Shown: positions 57,042 to 64,000 of the stretch, in pieces
How positions within the stretch are numbered: position 1 is the stretch's first letter
How the letters are laid out: each line of letters opens with the position of its first letter
Assembly: GCF_024347055.1 (NCBI RefSeq)
Contig: NZ_AP024895.1
Location: forward strand, 3,162,001 to 3,226,000
Length of the DNA stretch: 64,000 bases
Reading direction: 5' to 3'
Origin: Vibrio porteresiae DSM 19223
GTDB lineage: Bacteria > Pseudomonadota > Gammaproteobacteria > Enterobacterales > Vibrionaceae
Translations under genes and position numbers: made by a program
Notes under the pieces: model-generated
Database searches by the model: none
Told to the model about the DNA's origin: nothing
What the model saw: the letters and a program-made list of their open reading frames with translations, nothing else

Positions 57042-58418
57042 ATGGGCGATACCGATCGCAAACTGTTTGTACTGGACACTAATATCCTGCTTCATGAACC
57101 TCAAGCCATCTACTCCTTCAAAGAACATGATGTAGTCATCCCCATGACTGTCCTAGAAGAACTTGACCGAATCAAAGACAGTAAACGCGACGTCGCCAGA
57201 GACGCACGAGTCGCCATCCGAGCACTCGAAAATATCTTCCATGATGCCACTCCAGACGAGATAACTGAGGGCATTCCATTTAGCCAAAACATCAACGCAA
57301 CCGGCTCAATTTCGATACTTGCGGACTACGAACTGGTCGATACTTTCCGCGCCTTTACCGACAAGGAAGGCGATAACCGCATCCTGAACGCGGTTCTGTA
57401 TTTGCAAAACAAACGCGCACCTCGCGCCGTGGTTCTCGTCACCAAAGACATCAATATGCGTTTAAGAGCCAAAGGAGCTGGCGTCTTATACGTAGAAGAC
57501 TATCGCACTGACCAGTTAATTGATGATGTGCAATACCTAACCAAAGGTTTTCAATTGCGACCGGGAGCGTTTTGGGATTCAGTTGACGAAGTTGAAAGTC
57601 ACACCGCCGATGGCAAAACCTTCCATACCTTAGCTCGCGAACCGTTTGAACCTACCTACCTAAACCAATACGTCATTGATGAAGACAGCGATTTTGCTGC
57701 CCGCGTAGAGCGCATTAATGGCGATAGCATCACCCTCCGAGACTTAAGTCGAGAACGAATGATGCATCGTAAAGCATGGGACGTGACACCAAAGAACATC
57801 TATCAAGCGATGGCCTTTGATGCCCTGCTTGACCCCAATATTGACCTCGTCATTCTGACAGGTGCAGCTGGTAGCGGTAAGACCTTATTGGCCATGGCGG
57901 CGGCGTTAGAATTAACGGTAGAGAAAAACATGTTCGATAAGATCATTGTGACTCGTAATACGCCAGATATTGGCGAGTCCATCGGTTTTCTACCAGGTAC
58001 TGAAGAAGAGAAAATGATGCCTTGGCTCGCTGCGGTGACAGATACGCTTGAAGCACTGCATAAACATGACCACTGTACCGAAGGTTCACTCAAATACATT
58101 TGTGATAAAGCCAATATCCAGTTCAAATCGATCAACTTTATGCGTGGTCGTTCCATTCAAAATGCCTTTGTACTACTGGACGAATGCCAGAACTTAACGG
58201 CATCACAAATCAAAACCATCATTACCCGTTGTGGTGAAGGCACCAAAATCGTGTGCTCTGGTAACCTAGCGCAAATCGACTCCCACTATCTCACCCCTGT
58301 TACATCAGGGCTAACTTACATGGTGGAACGTTTTAAAAACTTCGAAGGCAGCGCCAATATTCACCTCAATGGCGTGGTACGTAGTCGCTTAGCTGAATAC
58401 GCCGAAGAGAATTTATAA
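57042..58418 (+). CDS. PhoH2: PIN-domain ribonuclease fused to PhoH ATPase
   Basis: Two-domain cytoplasmic protein (458 aa). The N-terminal PIN domain has acidic residues in FVLDTNILLHEP (near 10), EELDRIKD, and VTKDINMRLRAKG (near 130). The C-terminal PhoH domain (about 240-458) has Walker A in LTGAAGSGKTLLAMA (near 272) and Walker B in FVLLDECQNL (near 371). Homologous PhoH2 proteins are ATP-dependent RNA helicase/ribonucleases. No antitoxin-like gene lies beside it. AAGGAG precedes the ATG by 6 bases. Confidence 0.9.
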   Translation: MGDTDRKLFVLDTNILLHEPQAIYSFKEHDVVIPMTVLEELDRIKDSKRDVARDARVAIRALENIFHDATPDEITEGIPFSQNINATGSISILADYELVDTFRAFTDKEGDNRILNAVLYLQNKRAPRAVVLVTKDINMRLRAKGAGVLYVEDYRTDQLIDDVQYLTKGFQLRPGAFWDSVDEVESHTADGKTFHTLAREPFEPTYLNQYVIDEDSDFAARVERINGDSITLRDLSRERMMHRKAWDVTPKNIYQAMAFDALLDPNIDLVILTGAAGSGKTLLAMAAALELTVEKNMFDKIIVTRNTPDIGESIGFLPGTEEEKMMPWLAAVTDTLEALHKHDHCTEGSLKYICDKANIQFKSINFMRGRSIQNAFVLLDECQNLTASQIKTIITRCGEGTKIVCSGNLAQIDSHYLTPVTSGLTYMVERFKNFEGSANIHLNGVVRSRLAEYAEENL

Positions 58419-58426
58419 GCAAAAAG

Positions 58427-58460
58427 AGCGAGATATTATCTACATATCTCGCTTTATTTT
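58427..58460 (+). terminator. Terminator after phoH2
   Basis: AGCGAGATA-ttatctaca-TATCTCGCT followed by a T-rich tail. Confidence 0.8.
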
Positions 58461-58538
58461 AAAATAACTATTCACTTTTGTAGCATTTGTATGTTTAACT
58501 AGCCATATCAGTTATCGAGCTTTCATTAGGACCGAGAT

Positions 58539-59543
58539 ATGGCATTCAACTTACGTAACCGCAACTTTTTAAAACTGCTGGATTTCACCCCAAAAGAAAT
58601 CCACTTTTTACTCGATCTCTCTGCTCAGTTAAAAAAAGCCAAATACACTGGCACTGAACAGAAAACCTTATTGGGTAAAAACATCGCGTTGATTTTTGAG
58701 AAATCCTCCACTCGTACTCGATGTGCATTTGAAGTAGCGGCTCACGATCAAGGTGCTCATGTCTCTTACATTGGTCCATCAGGTTCACAAATCGGCCATA
58801 AGGAATCGATGAAAGATACCGCCCGCGTACTCGGTCGTATGTACGACGGCATTCAATATCGCGGCTACGGTCAAGAGATTGTCGAAGAGTTGGGTAAATA
58901 TGCAGGTGTACCCGTGTGGAACGGCTTAACTGACGAATTTCACCCAACCCAAATCCTCGCCGATTTTCTCACTATGCTTGAGCATGGTCGTGGTAAACAA
59001 CTGAATGAAATCTCGTTTGCTTACCTTGGCGATGCACGCAATAACATGGGGAACTCTCTCATGGTCGGCGCAGCACAAATGGGGATGGACATCCGTCTGG
59101 TTGCACCAAAAGCATTCTGGCCAGCACCTGAGTTGGTGCAAGAGTGCCAAGAGATCGCCGTAAAAAGTGGTGCAAAAATCACTCTGACAGAAAATGTGAG
59201 TGAGGGTGTCAAAGGTTGTGATTTCCTTTATACCGATGTGTGGGTTTCCATGGGTGAAGCTCCTGAAGCTTGGGATGAGCGTGTTGCACTGATGAAACCC
59301 TATCAAGTGAATATGGATGTGATTAAAGCAACGCAAAATCCGAACGTCAAATTCATGCACTGCTTACCTGCATTTCATGATGACGAAACCGTCGTAGGTA
59401 AACAAATTGCTGAAAAATATGGCATGAAAGGTTTAGAGGTCACTGACGAAGTGTTTGAATCTGACTACTCGATTGTCTTTGATGAAGCCGAAAACCGTAT
59501 GCATACAATTAAAGCGGTCATGGTGGCGACGTTAGGCCTATAA
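58539..59543 (+). CDS. argF: Ornithine carbamoyltransferase
   Basis: Carbamoyl phosphate plus ornithine to citrulline in arginine synthesis (334 aa; E. coli ArgF/ArgI 334). The carbamoyl-phosphate site is SSTRTRCAFE (near residue 55); ornithine-binding regions are NGLTDEFHPTQ (near 130) and WVSMGE (near 233); HCLPAFHDDE is near 273. It is next to pyrBI, as argI is in E. coli. I see only weak ARG-box-like half sites upstream. Confidence 0.96.
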   Translation: MAFNLRNRNFLKLLDFTPKEIHFLLDLSAQLKKAKYTGTEQKTLLGKNIALIFEKSSTRTRCAFEVAAHDQGAHVSYIGPSGSQIGHKESMKDTARVLGRMYDGIQYRGYGQEIVEELGKYAGVPVWNGLTDEFHPTQILADFLTMLEHGRGKQLNEISFAYLGDARNNMGNSLMVGAAQMGMDIRLVAPKAFWPAPELVQECQEIAVKSGAKITLTENVSEGVKGCDFLYTDVWVSMGEAPEAWDERVALMKPYQVNMDVIKATQNPNVKFMHCLPAFHDDETVVGKQIAEKYGMKGLEVTDEVFESDYSIVFDEAENRMHTIKAVMVATLGL

Positions 59544-59595
59544 TTGCTTGTGCGCCAAACAGCATAAAATCCCTAAAATCATGTGATGTAATCGC

Positions 59596-59623
59596 TTGCA
59601 CTCACCAACTTTAGGGGTATAAT
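59596..59623 (+). promoter_or_regulatory. Promoter of pyrBI
   Basis: TTGCAC (59596-59601), 16 bases, TATAAT (59618-59623): near-consensus sigma-70 promoter, with a start about 59630, 22 bases before the leader peptide. Confidence 0.8.
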
Positions 59624-59651
59624 GCCGAGCAATTTGTCTAAGGGGTAGCCA

Positions 59652-59744
59652 ATGAAATTCACGCTCTCTGCACTCAGTGCACCAGTTAATTTCGGTAAGT
59701 ATCATTGCTTACGTGGCATTATTTTTCCCCTTAATGATCACTAA
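59652..59744 (+). CDS. pyrL: pyrBI leader peptide PyrL
   Basis: A 30-codon frame preceded by AGGGG. Its sequence differs from E. coli PyrL, but it has the same layout. A T-rich stretch (ATTATTTTTCCCC, about 59720-59732) lies near its 3' end, where RNA polymerase would pause when UTP is low, and a terminator follows 7 bases after the stop. Translation into the terminator hairpin would disrupt it and allow pyrBI expression. Confidence 0.78.
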   Translation: MKFTLSALSAPVNFGKYHCLRGIIFPLNDH

Positions 59745-59750
59745 TTTTGA

Positions 59751-59776
59751 AGCCTCCCAGATCGGGGGGCTTTTTT
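59751..59776 (+). terminator. pyrBI attenuator
   Basis: AGCCTCCC/GGGGGGCT stem (with one G-T pair) followed by T6, 32 bases before the pyrB ATG. Confidence 0.88.
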
Positions 59777-59807
59777 ATGGCTGTTAGAAAAGATAGGGAT
59801 AAAGATC

Positions 59808-60737
59808 ATGGCGAACTCGCTGTACAAAAAACACATCATCTCCATTTCTGAATTGTCACGTGCAGAGTTGGAATTGATTGTTGAAACTGCTGGCCAATTA
59901 AAAGCTCAGCCAAATCCTGACCTGATTAAGAACAAGGTTGTGGCAAGTTGTTTCTTTGAACCATCAACGCGTACTCGTTTGTCATTTGAAACAGCGATTC
60001 AGCGCATTGGTGGCAGTGTGATCGGTTTTGATAACGGTGGTAATACTTCTTTAGCGAAAAAAGGCGAAACCTTATCAGACTCAGTACAAGTTATCTCCAA
60101 CTATGTTGATGCATTTGTTATGCGTCACCCTCAAGATGGTGCCGCTCGTCTAGCTTCTGAATTCTCACATGGTGTACCTGTGATTAACGCTGGTGATGGC
60201 TCAAACCAACACCCATCACAAACCTTGCTTGATCTGTTTACCATCTACGAAACCCAAGGTCGCTTAGACAACATCAATATCGCCTTTGTCGGGGATTTGA
60301 AATACGGTCGTACCGTACACTCTCTTACTCAAGCACTGTCTAAATTCAATAACATCCGCTTCTTCTTCGTTGCTCCAGATGCACTTGCGATGCCTGACTA
60401 TATCTGCGAAGAACTTGATGATGCTGGTATTGAATACAGCCTGCACAGTGATATGGAAAGTGTGATTCCTGAATTGGATATTCTCTATATGACTCGCGTA
60501 CAAAAAGAACGTTTCGACGAATCTGAATACGCTCACTTGAAATCAGCTTACATCTTAACGGCTGCTCACCTAGAAAATGCTCGTGAAAACATGAAAGTGT
60601 TACACCCACTTCCTCGCGTTGATGAGATCACGACTGACGTCGACAAAACACCACACGCTTACTTTTTCCAACAAGCAGGTAACGGTGTTTACGCTCGTGA
60701 AGCACTACTAGCGCTCGTTTTGAACGAGTCATTATAA
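59808..60737 (+). CDS. pyrB: Aspartate carbamoyltransferase catalytic subunit
   Basis: First committed pyrimidine enzyme (309 aa; E. coli 311). Carbamoyl-phosphate site PSTRTRLSFE (near residue 51); MRHPQDGAARLAS near 105; FVGDLKYGRTVHSL near 158; HPLPRVDEI near 265. It pairs with PyrI, 18 bases downstream, into the allosteric dodecamer. Expression is probably set by the attenuator upstream. Confidence 0.97.
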   Translation: MANSLYKKHIISISELSRAELELIVETAGQLKAQPNPDLIKNKVVASCFFEPSTRTRLSFETAIQRIGGSVIGFDNGGNTSLAKKGETLSDSVQVISNYVDAFVMRHPQDGAARLASEFSHGVPVINAGDGSNQHPSQTLLDLFTIYETQGRLDNINIAFVGDLKYGRTVHSLTQALSKFNNIRFFFVAPDALAMPDYICEELDDAGIEYSLHSDMESVIPELDILYMTRVQKERFDESEYAHLKSAYILTAAHLENARENMKVLHPLPRVDEITTDVDKTPHAYFFQQAGNGVYAREALLALVLNESL

Positions 60738-60755
60738 GAAGAGGAGATGTGAACC

Positions 60756-61223
60756 ATGATTAAAGAAAACAAACTGCAAGTAGAAGCAATTAAAAACGGT
60801 ACAGTGATTGACCACATCCCAGCCAAAGTGGGCATTAAAGTTCTTAAACTGTTTGATATGCATAATTCAAATCAAAAAGTGACCATAGGTTTGAATCTTC
60901 CCTCTTCTGCTCTCGGTTCAAAAGATTTGCTCAAGATCGAAAACGTGTTTATCACTGAAGAGCAAGCAAGTAAATTGGCACTCTACGCACCACATGCCAC
61001 AGTGAACCGCATCGAAAACTACGAAGTGGTGAAAAAGCTACCGCTTGAGTTACCACATAAAATCAACAATGTGTTCTCTTGCCCAAACAGCAACTGTATT
61101 TCTCACTCAGAACCGGTCGAAAGCAGTTTCACCATCAGTGAAAAAGGCCAAGATATTCGTTTGAAATGTAAATACTGCGAAAAAGTCTTTTCACGCGACA
61201 TCGTTACTGAACGCGACGCATAA
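60756..61223 (+). CDS. pyrI: Aspartate carbamoyltransferase regulatory subunit
   Basis: Allosteric subunit (155 aa) that binds ATP/CTP/UTP. The N-terminal nucleotide domain (EAIKNGTVIDHIPAKVG) is followed by a C-terminal zinc domain with four Cys in CPNSNC (near 109-114) and CKYC (near 137-140). GAGGAG lies upstream of the ATG. A weak AAAGAGC/GCTCTTT hairpin (about 61229-61267) follows. Confidence 0.97.
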   Translation: MIKENKLQVEAIKNGTVIDHIPAKVGIKVLKLFDMHNSNQKVTIGLNLPSSALGSKDLLKIENVFITEEQASKLALYAPHATVNRIENYEVVKKLPLELPHKINNVFSCPNSNCISHSEPVESSFTISEKGQDIRLKCKYCEKVFSRDIVTERDA

Positions 61224-61330
61224 AAATTAAAGAGCCAATCACGGTAAATGTCGCGGTTGAGCTCTTTACCTTAGATGACTTTGAAGGCACACTGAATGCT
61301 TGTATTTCAGTAACTAATGGAACAGTAACA

Positions 61331-61720
61331 ATGACTAAAGTTTTACACACGGACTCAGCTCCAGCAGCAATTGGCCCATATGTTCAAGGTGTTGATCTTG
61401 GCAACATGGTAATGACTTCAGGACAAATCCCAGTTAACCCAGCAACAGGTGAAGTACCTGCAGAGATCGCAGCTCAAGCTCGTCAATCTCTAGACAACGT
61501 AAAAGCCGTTGTCGAAGCCTCTGGCCTAAGTGTAAGCGACATTGTGAAAATGACCGTATTCGTGAAAGACCTAAATGATTTCGCGACAGTGAACGAAGTG
61601 TACGGAAAATTCTTTGATGAACACAAAGTGGCTAATTACCCAGCTCGCTCTTGTGTTGAAGTAGCTCGTCTACCAAAAGATGTTGGCATCGAAATCGAAG
61701 CGATTGCAGTACGCAAATAA
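61331..61720 (+). CDS. ridA: 2-iminobutanoate/2-iminopropanoate deaminase RidA
   Basis: Rid/YjgF-family protein (129 aa) that hydrolyses reactive enamine/imine intermediates from PLP enzymes such as threonine dehydratase. Signature ARSCVEVARLPKDVGIEIEAI (near 104, in parts) includes the key Arg; the N-terminus is APAAIGPYVQG. Located after pyrBI as in E. coli. Confidence 0.96.
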   Translation: MTKVLHTDSAPAAIGPYVQGVDLGNMVMTSGQIPVNPATGEVPAEIAAQARQSLDNVKAVVEASGLSVSDIVKMTVFVKDLNDFATVNEVYGKFFDEHKVANYPARSCVEVARLPKDVGIEIEAIAVRK

Positions 61721-61736
61721 GCATCTGATATTCATT

Positions 61737-61765
61737 AAAAAAGGGTTGCGCATGCAACCCTTTTT
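61737..61765 (+). terminator. Terminator between ridA and plsC
   Basis: A-run, GGGTTGC-gcat-GCAACCC, T-run; usable from both sides. Confidence 0.92.
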
Positions 61766-61784
61766 ATCGACTAAATCTTAGTGA

Positions 61785-62510
61785 TTAGCGTTTATTCAAT
61801 TCCTGAACTTCCGCATCCAATTCTGCTAATTTATCTTTCATCAAGTCATGGCACTGAGAAGCCAACTGACGAACATTTTCTTTACCGTAACCTTCAGTGC
61901 TGATCATAGGTAAGATCTCAACAATCACATGCCCGTTATTCCAGCGGTTTAATTTAAGTTTATCGGTAGAGCTACATACGATCGGTGCAACAGGAACGCC
62001 CGCACTGATGGCAGCATGAAAAGCACCTGTTTTAAAAGGCAACAAACCACGACCACGTGAACGAGTCCCTTCAGGGAACATCCATACCGAGACTTTGCTG
62101 TTCTTAATGCTTTTAACAACCTGATCAATCGTACCTTTTGCTTTCGCTTTATTAGCACGGTCAATCAGAATATTGCCCGATAGCCAGTAAAGCTGACCAA
62201 ACAGCGGCAACCATGCCAAGCTCTTCTTACCAACAGTAACCACATTCGGTGTGACTGCTTTTGATACAGTAAACATATCCCAGTTGCTTTGGTGGTTAGC
62301 AATATAGATAGCTTGACCACGTTGATAGACATCTTCCGGTACACGAAATACCAGTTTGATACCGAAAATCGGTGCCATCGCAGCGAACAAACGACCAAAG
62401 GTAAATACATGTTTTGGGTTACGAGGTGATAACAGACAGTAAGCACAACCAAAGACAAACATGACGATAGCAAATAACGCCACAACAATTACACGAACAA
62501 GTGCGATCAT
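61785..62510 (-). CDS. plsC: 1-acyl-sn-glycerol-3-phosphate acyltransferase
   Basis: Inner-membrane enzyme (241 aa) making phosphatidic acid from lysophosphatidate. The acyltransferase motif I, NHQSNWD (HX4D), is near residue 73, and motif III, FPEGTRSRGRG, is near 145. An N-terminal hydrophobic helix (IALVRVIVVALFAIVMFVFG) is visible. ATG at 62510 follows GGAGAATTCG; the frame extends four codons upstream. Confidence 0.93.
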   Translation of the reverse strand: MIALVRVIVVALFAIVMFVFGCAYCLLSPRNPKHVFTFGRLFAAMAPIFGIKLVFRVPEDVYQRGQAIYIANHQSNWDMFTVSKAVTPNVVTVGKKSLAWLPLFGQLYWLSGNILIDRANKAKAKGTIDQVVKSIKNSKVSVWMFPEGTRSRGRGLLPFKTGAFHAAISAGVPVAPIVCSSTDKLKLNRWNNGHVIVEILPMISTEGYGKENVRQLASQCHDLMKDKLAELDAEVQELNKR

Positions 62511-62534
62511 CGAATTCTCCAAAGGAGCTAGAAT

Positions 62535-62561
62535 AAAAAAGCCGAAACGCTCCGTTTCGGC
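62535..62561 (-). terminator. Terminator after murA
   Basis: GCCGAAACG-ctc-CGTTTCGGC perfect 9-bp stem followed on the minus strand by T6. Confidence 0.93.
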
Positions 62562-62579
62562 CAGTTAATGAGAGAGAGT

Positions 62580-63845
62580 TTAACTTGCTTCTCTTATACG
62601 CTCAATATTTGCGCCGAGTGCAGACAGTTTATCTTCTATCTTTTCATAGCCTCGGTCGATATGGTAGATGCGATCAACGATGGTTTCACCTTTCGCAATG
62701 CAGCCAGCAATCACCAAACTTGCCGAAGCACGTAAGTCGGTTGCCATAACTTGAGCACCACTTAAACGCTCTACATCACCACAAATAACGGTGTTACCTT
62801 CAATCTCCGCTTTTGCTCCCATACGCATCAGTTCAGGAACGTGCATAAAACGGTTTTCAAAAATGGTTTCAGTGATAACACCACTGCCTTTCGCAATCAT
62901 ATTCAGCAAAGTGAATTGAGCTTGCATGTCGGTAGGAAAACCTGGGTGAGGCGCAGTACGCACAGAAACCGCTTTAAGTTCACGACCTGTCATATCCAAA
63001 CTGATCCAATCTGGACCTGTCTCGATTTTAGCCCCCGCTTCTTCAAGCTTCGCCAATACGGCTTCGAGTAGATGCGAGTCGGTTTTACGACACACAATCT
63101 TACCTTTAGACACAGCAGCAGCCACTAAGAACGTACCGGTTTCAATACGATCGGGAACCACGGCGTGTTTACCACCACCAAGACGTTCAACGCCTTCAAT
63201 AGTAATAGTATCCGTACCCGCACCTGTAATCTTGGCACCAAGCTCATTAAGAAATGCAGCAGTATCAACGATTTCAGGCTCACGAGCCGCGTTATCCAAC
63301 ACGGTTTTGCCTTCAGCTAACGTGGCAGCACACATGATAGTAATGGTCGCGCCAACAGACACTTTATCCATCACAATGTGAGCACCTTGCAAACGACCGT
63401 TCACTTCTGCTTTCACATAGCCATCTTCTAGAGTAATGGTTGCGCCCAGTTGCTCTAAACCATGGATATGTAAATCAACTGGTCGCGCACCGATAGCACA
63501 GCCACCAGGTAGCGATACCTGACCTTGACCAAAACGTGCTACCAATGGACCTAAAGCCCAAATCGATGCACGCATGGTTTTCACCAAATCGTACGGCGCA
63601 CAATATTGGTTAATCTGGCTAGGATCAACGTGAACAGAACCATTACGCTCTACTTTTGCGCCAAGACGTTTAAGCAGCTCCATCGTTGTATCGATGTCAC
63701 GTAGATGAGGAACGTTCGCAACTTCAACAGCCTCTTCAGCCAAAATTGAGGCAAACAAAATAGGCAGTGCAGCATTTTTTGCACCGGAGATCGTCACTTC
63801 ACCTTGAAGAGGTGTGGTGGAACCAATAACTCGAAACTTTTCCAT
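62580..63845 (-). CDS. murA: UDP-N-acetylglucosamine 1-carboxyvinyltransferase
   Basis: First committed peptidoglycan enzyme (421 aa; E. coli 419); target of fosfomycin. The N-terminal SGAKNAALPILFA holds the catalytic Lys (near residue 22). The fosfomycin-reactive Cys lies in LPGGCAIGARPVDLH (near 116). Two-domain EPT fold. ATG at 63845 (MEKFRVIG); a TTG two codons upstream is less likely. It lies 9 bases after ibaG, the usual order. Confidence 0.98.
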   Translation of the reverse strand: MEKFRVIGSTTPLQGEVTISGAKNAALPILFASILAEEAVEVANVPHLRDIDTTMELLKRLGAKVERNGSVHVDPSQINQYCAPYDLVKTMRASIWALGPLVARFGQGQVSLPGGCAIGARPVDLHIHGLEQLGATITLEDGYVKAEVNGRLQGAHIVMDKVSVGATITIMCAATLAEGKTVLDNAAREPEIVDTAAFLNELGAKITGAGTDTITIEGVERLGGGKHAVVPDRIETGTFLVAAAVSKGKIVCRKTDSHLLEAVLAKLEEAGAKIETGPDWISLDMTGRELKAVSVRTAPHPGFPTDMQAQFTLLNMIAKGSGVITETIFENRFMHVPELMRMGAKAEIEGNTVICGDVERLSGAQVMATDLRASASLVIAGCIAKGETIVDRIYHIDRGYEKIEDKLSALGANIERIREAS

Positions 63846-63854
63846 TAACAAACC

Positions 63855-64000
63855 TTACAGCGACATCAGTTTCTTATCGCGAGCCCACTCATCCGGGGTG
63901 TATGCCTTAATGGACAGAGCGTGAATATCATTGCGCTGAATGTACTCCATTAATGGAGCGTAAATCAGTTGCTGTTTTTTCACGCGGCTCATTCCATCAA
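63855..64000 (-). CDS. ibaG: BolA-family protein IbaG, C-terminal part (cut by window edge)
   Basis: The visible C-terminal ~48 residues (GMSRVKKQQLIYAPLMEYI then HALSIKAYTPDEWARDKK) match E. coli IbaG/YrbA, a BolA-type protein linked to acid stress and Fe-S/glutaredoxin handling. Its order ahead of murA matches E. coli. The 5' end is outside the window. Confidence 0.93.
   Translation of the reverse strand, partial: DGMSRVKKQQLIYAPLMEYIQRNDIHALSIKAYTPDEWARDKKLMSL

Noticed and set aside
57042..58418. phoH2 as a toxin-antitoxin module
   Set aside because: Some bacterial PhoH2 genes have an upstream antitoxin partner, but no credible small gene with a ribosome site precedes this one.

Overview
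The window is chromosomal DNA of a gammaproteobacterium, most likely a Vibrio or close relative. Gene content and order match the enterobacterial and Vibrio pattern (rpoE-rseABC-lepAB, ygfB/zapA/6S RNA/ygfA/rpiA/serA, leuO/leuABCD, lptFG/pepA/holC/valS, argF/pyrBI/ridA). A glycosyltransferase of the family named after a Vibrio cholerae protein lies between leuO and leuA. The rRNA operon also has gammaproteobacterial features. I see no phage, integron, CRISPR or defence island; nearly everything is core genome.

Layout. 1-5.2 kb, minus strand: lepB (cut by the edge), lepA, then rseC-rseB-rseA-rpoE with a recognisable sigma-E promoter. 5.3-9.2 kb: nadB, ygfX, sdhE, ygfZ and a YbaK-type deacylase. 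9.2-10 kb: a CRP-like site followed by a structured, terminator-ended segment that looks like an unannotated small RNA gene, then a ytfK homologue. 10-17 kb: ubiI-ubiH-ygfB (minus), zapA, 6S RNA, ygfA, rpiA and serA. 16.8-22.3 kb, minus: ilvIH, a long-chain acyl-CoA ligase and leuO. 22.7-29.6 kb: a translationally coupled glycosyltransferase/PAP2 pair (minus), then the leu leader peptide, attenuator and leuABCD. 29.7-30 kb: a decayed IS630-type transposase tail. 30.0-35.9 kb, minus: a complete rrn operon, 16S-tRNA-Ile-tRNA-Ala-23S-5S-(terminator)-tRNA-Thr-5S. 36-38 kb, minus: an HD-GYP protein, and a tRNA-Leu(CAA) followed by a tandem array of 120-bp units, each carrying an intrinsic terminator and a copy of the tRNA 3' end. 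38.3-41.4 kb: a three-gene overlapping operon (GT2 glycosyltransferase, VTT/DedA-like membrane protein, ArnT-like GT39). 41.5-56.6 kb: gldA, lptFG, pepA, holC, valS, a 2-hydroxyacid dehydrogenase, rluA, a non-canonical Nramp-like transporter and rapA. 57-64 kb: phoH2, argF, the pyr leader and pyrBI, ridA, plsC, murA and ibaG (cut by the edge).

How it fits together. Most loci serve envelope homeostasis (sigma-E circuit, LptFG, PlsC, MurA, two lipid/sugar glycosyltransferase clusters), amino-acid and nucleotide synthesis (Leu, Ile/Val, Ser, Arg, pyrimidines, NAD, ubiquinone) and translation. Two operons show classic attenuation by leader peptides (leuL, pyrL). The least explained elements are the candidate CRP-controlled RNA at 9.3-9.5 kb, the tRNA-Leu terminator repeat array at 37.5-37.9 kb, and the GT2/VTT/GT39 operon.
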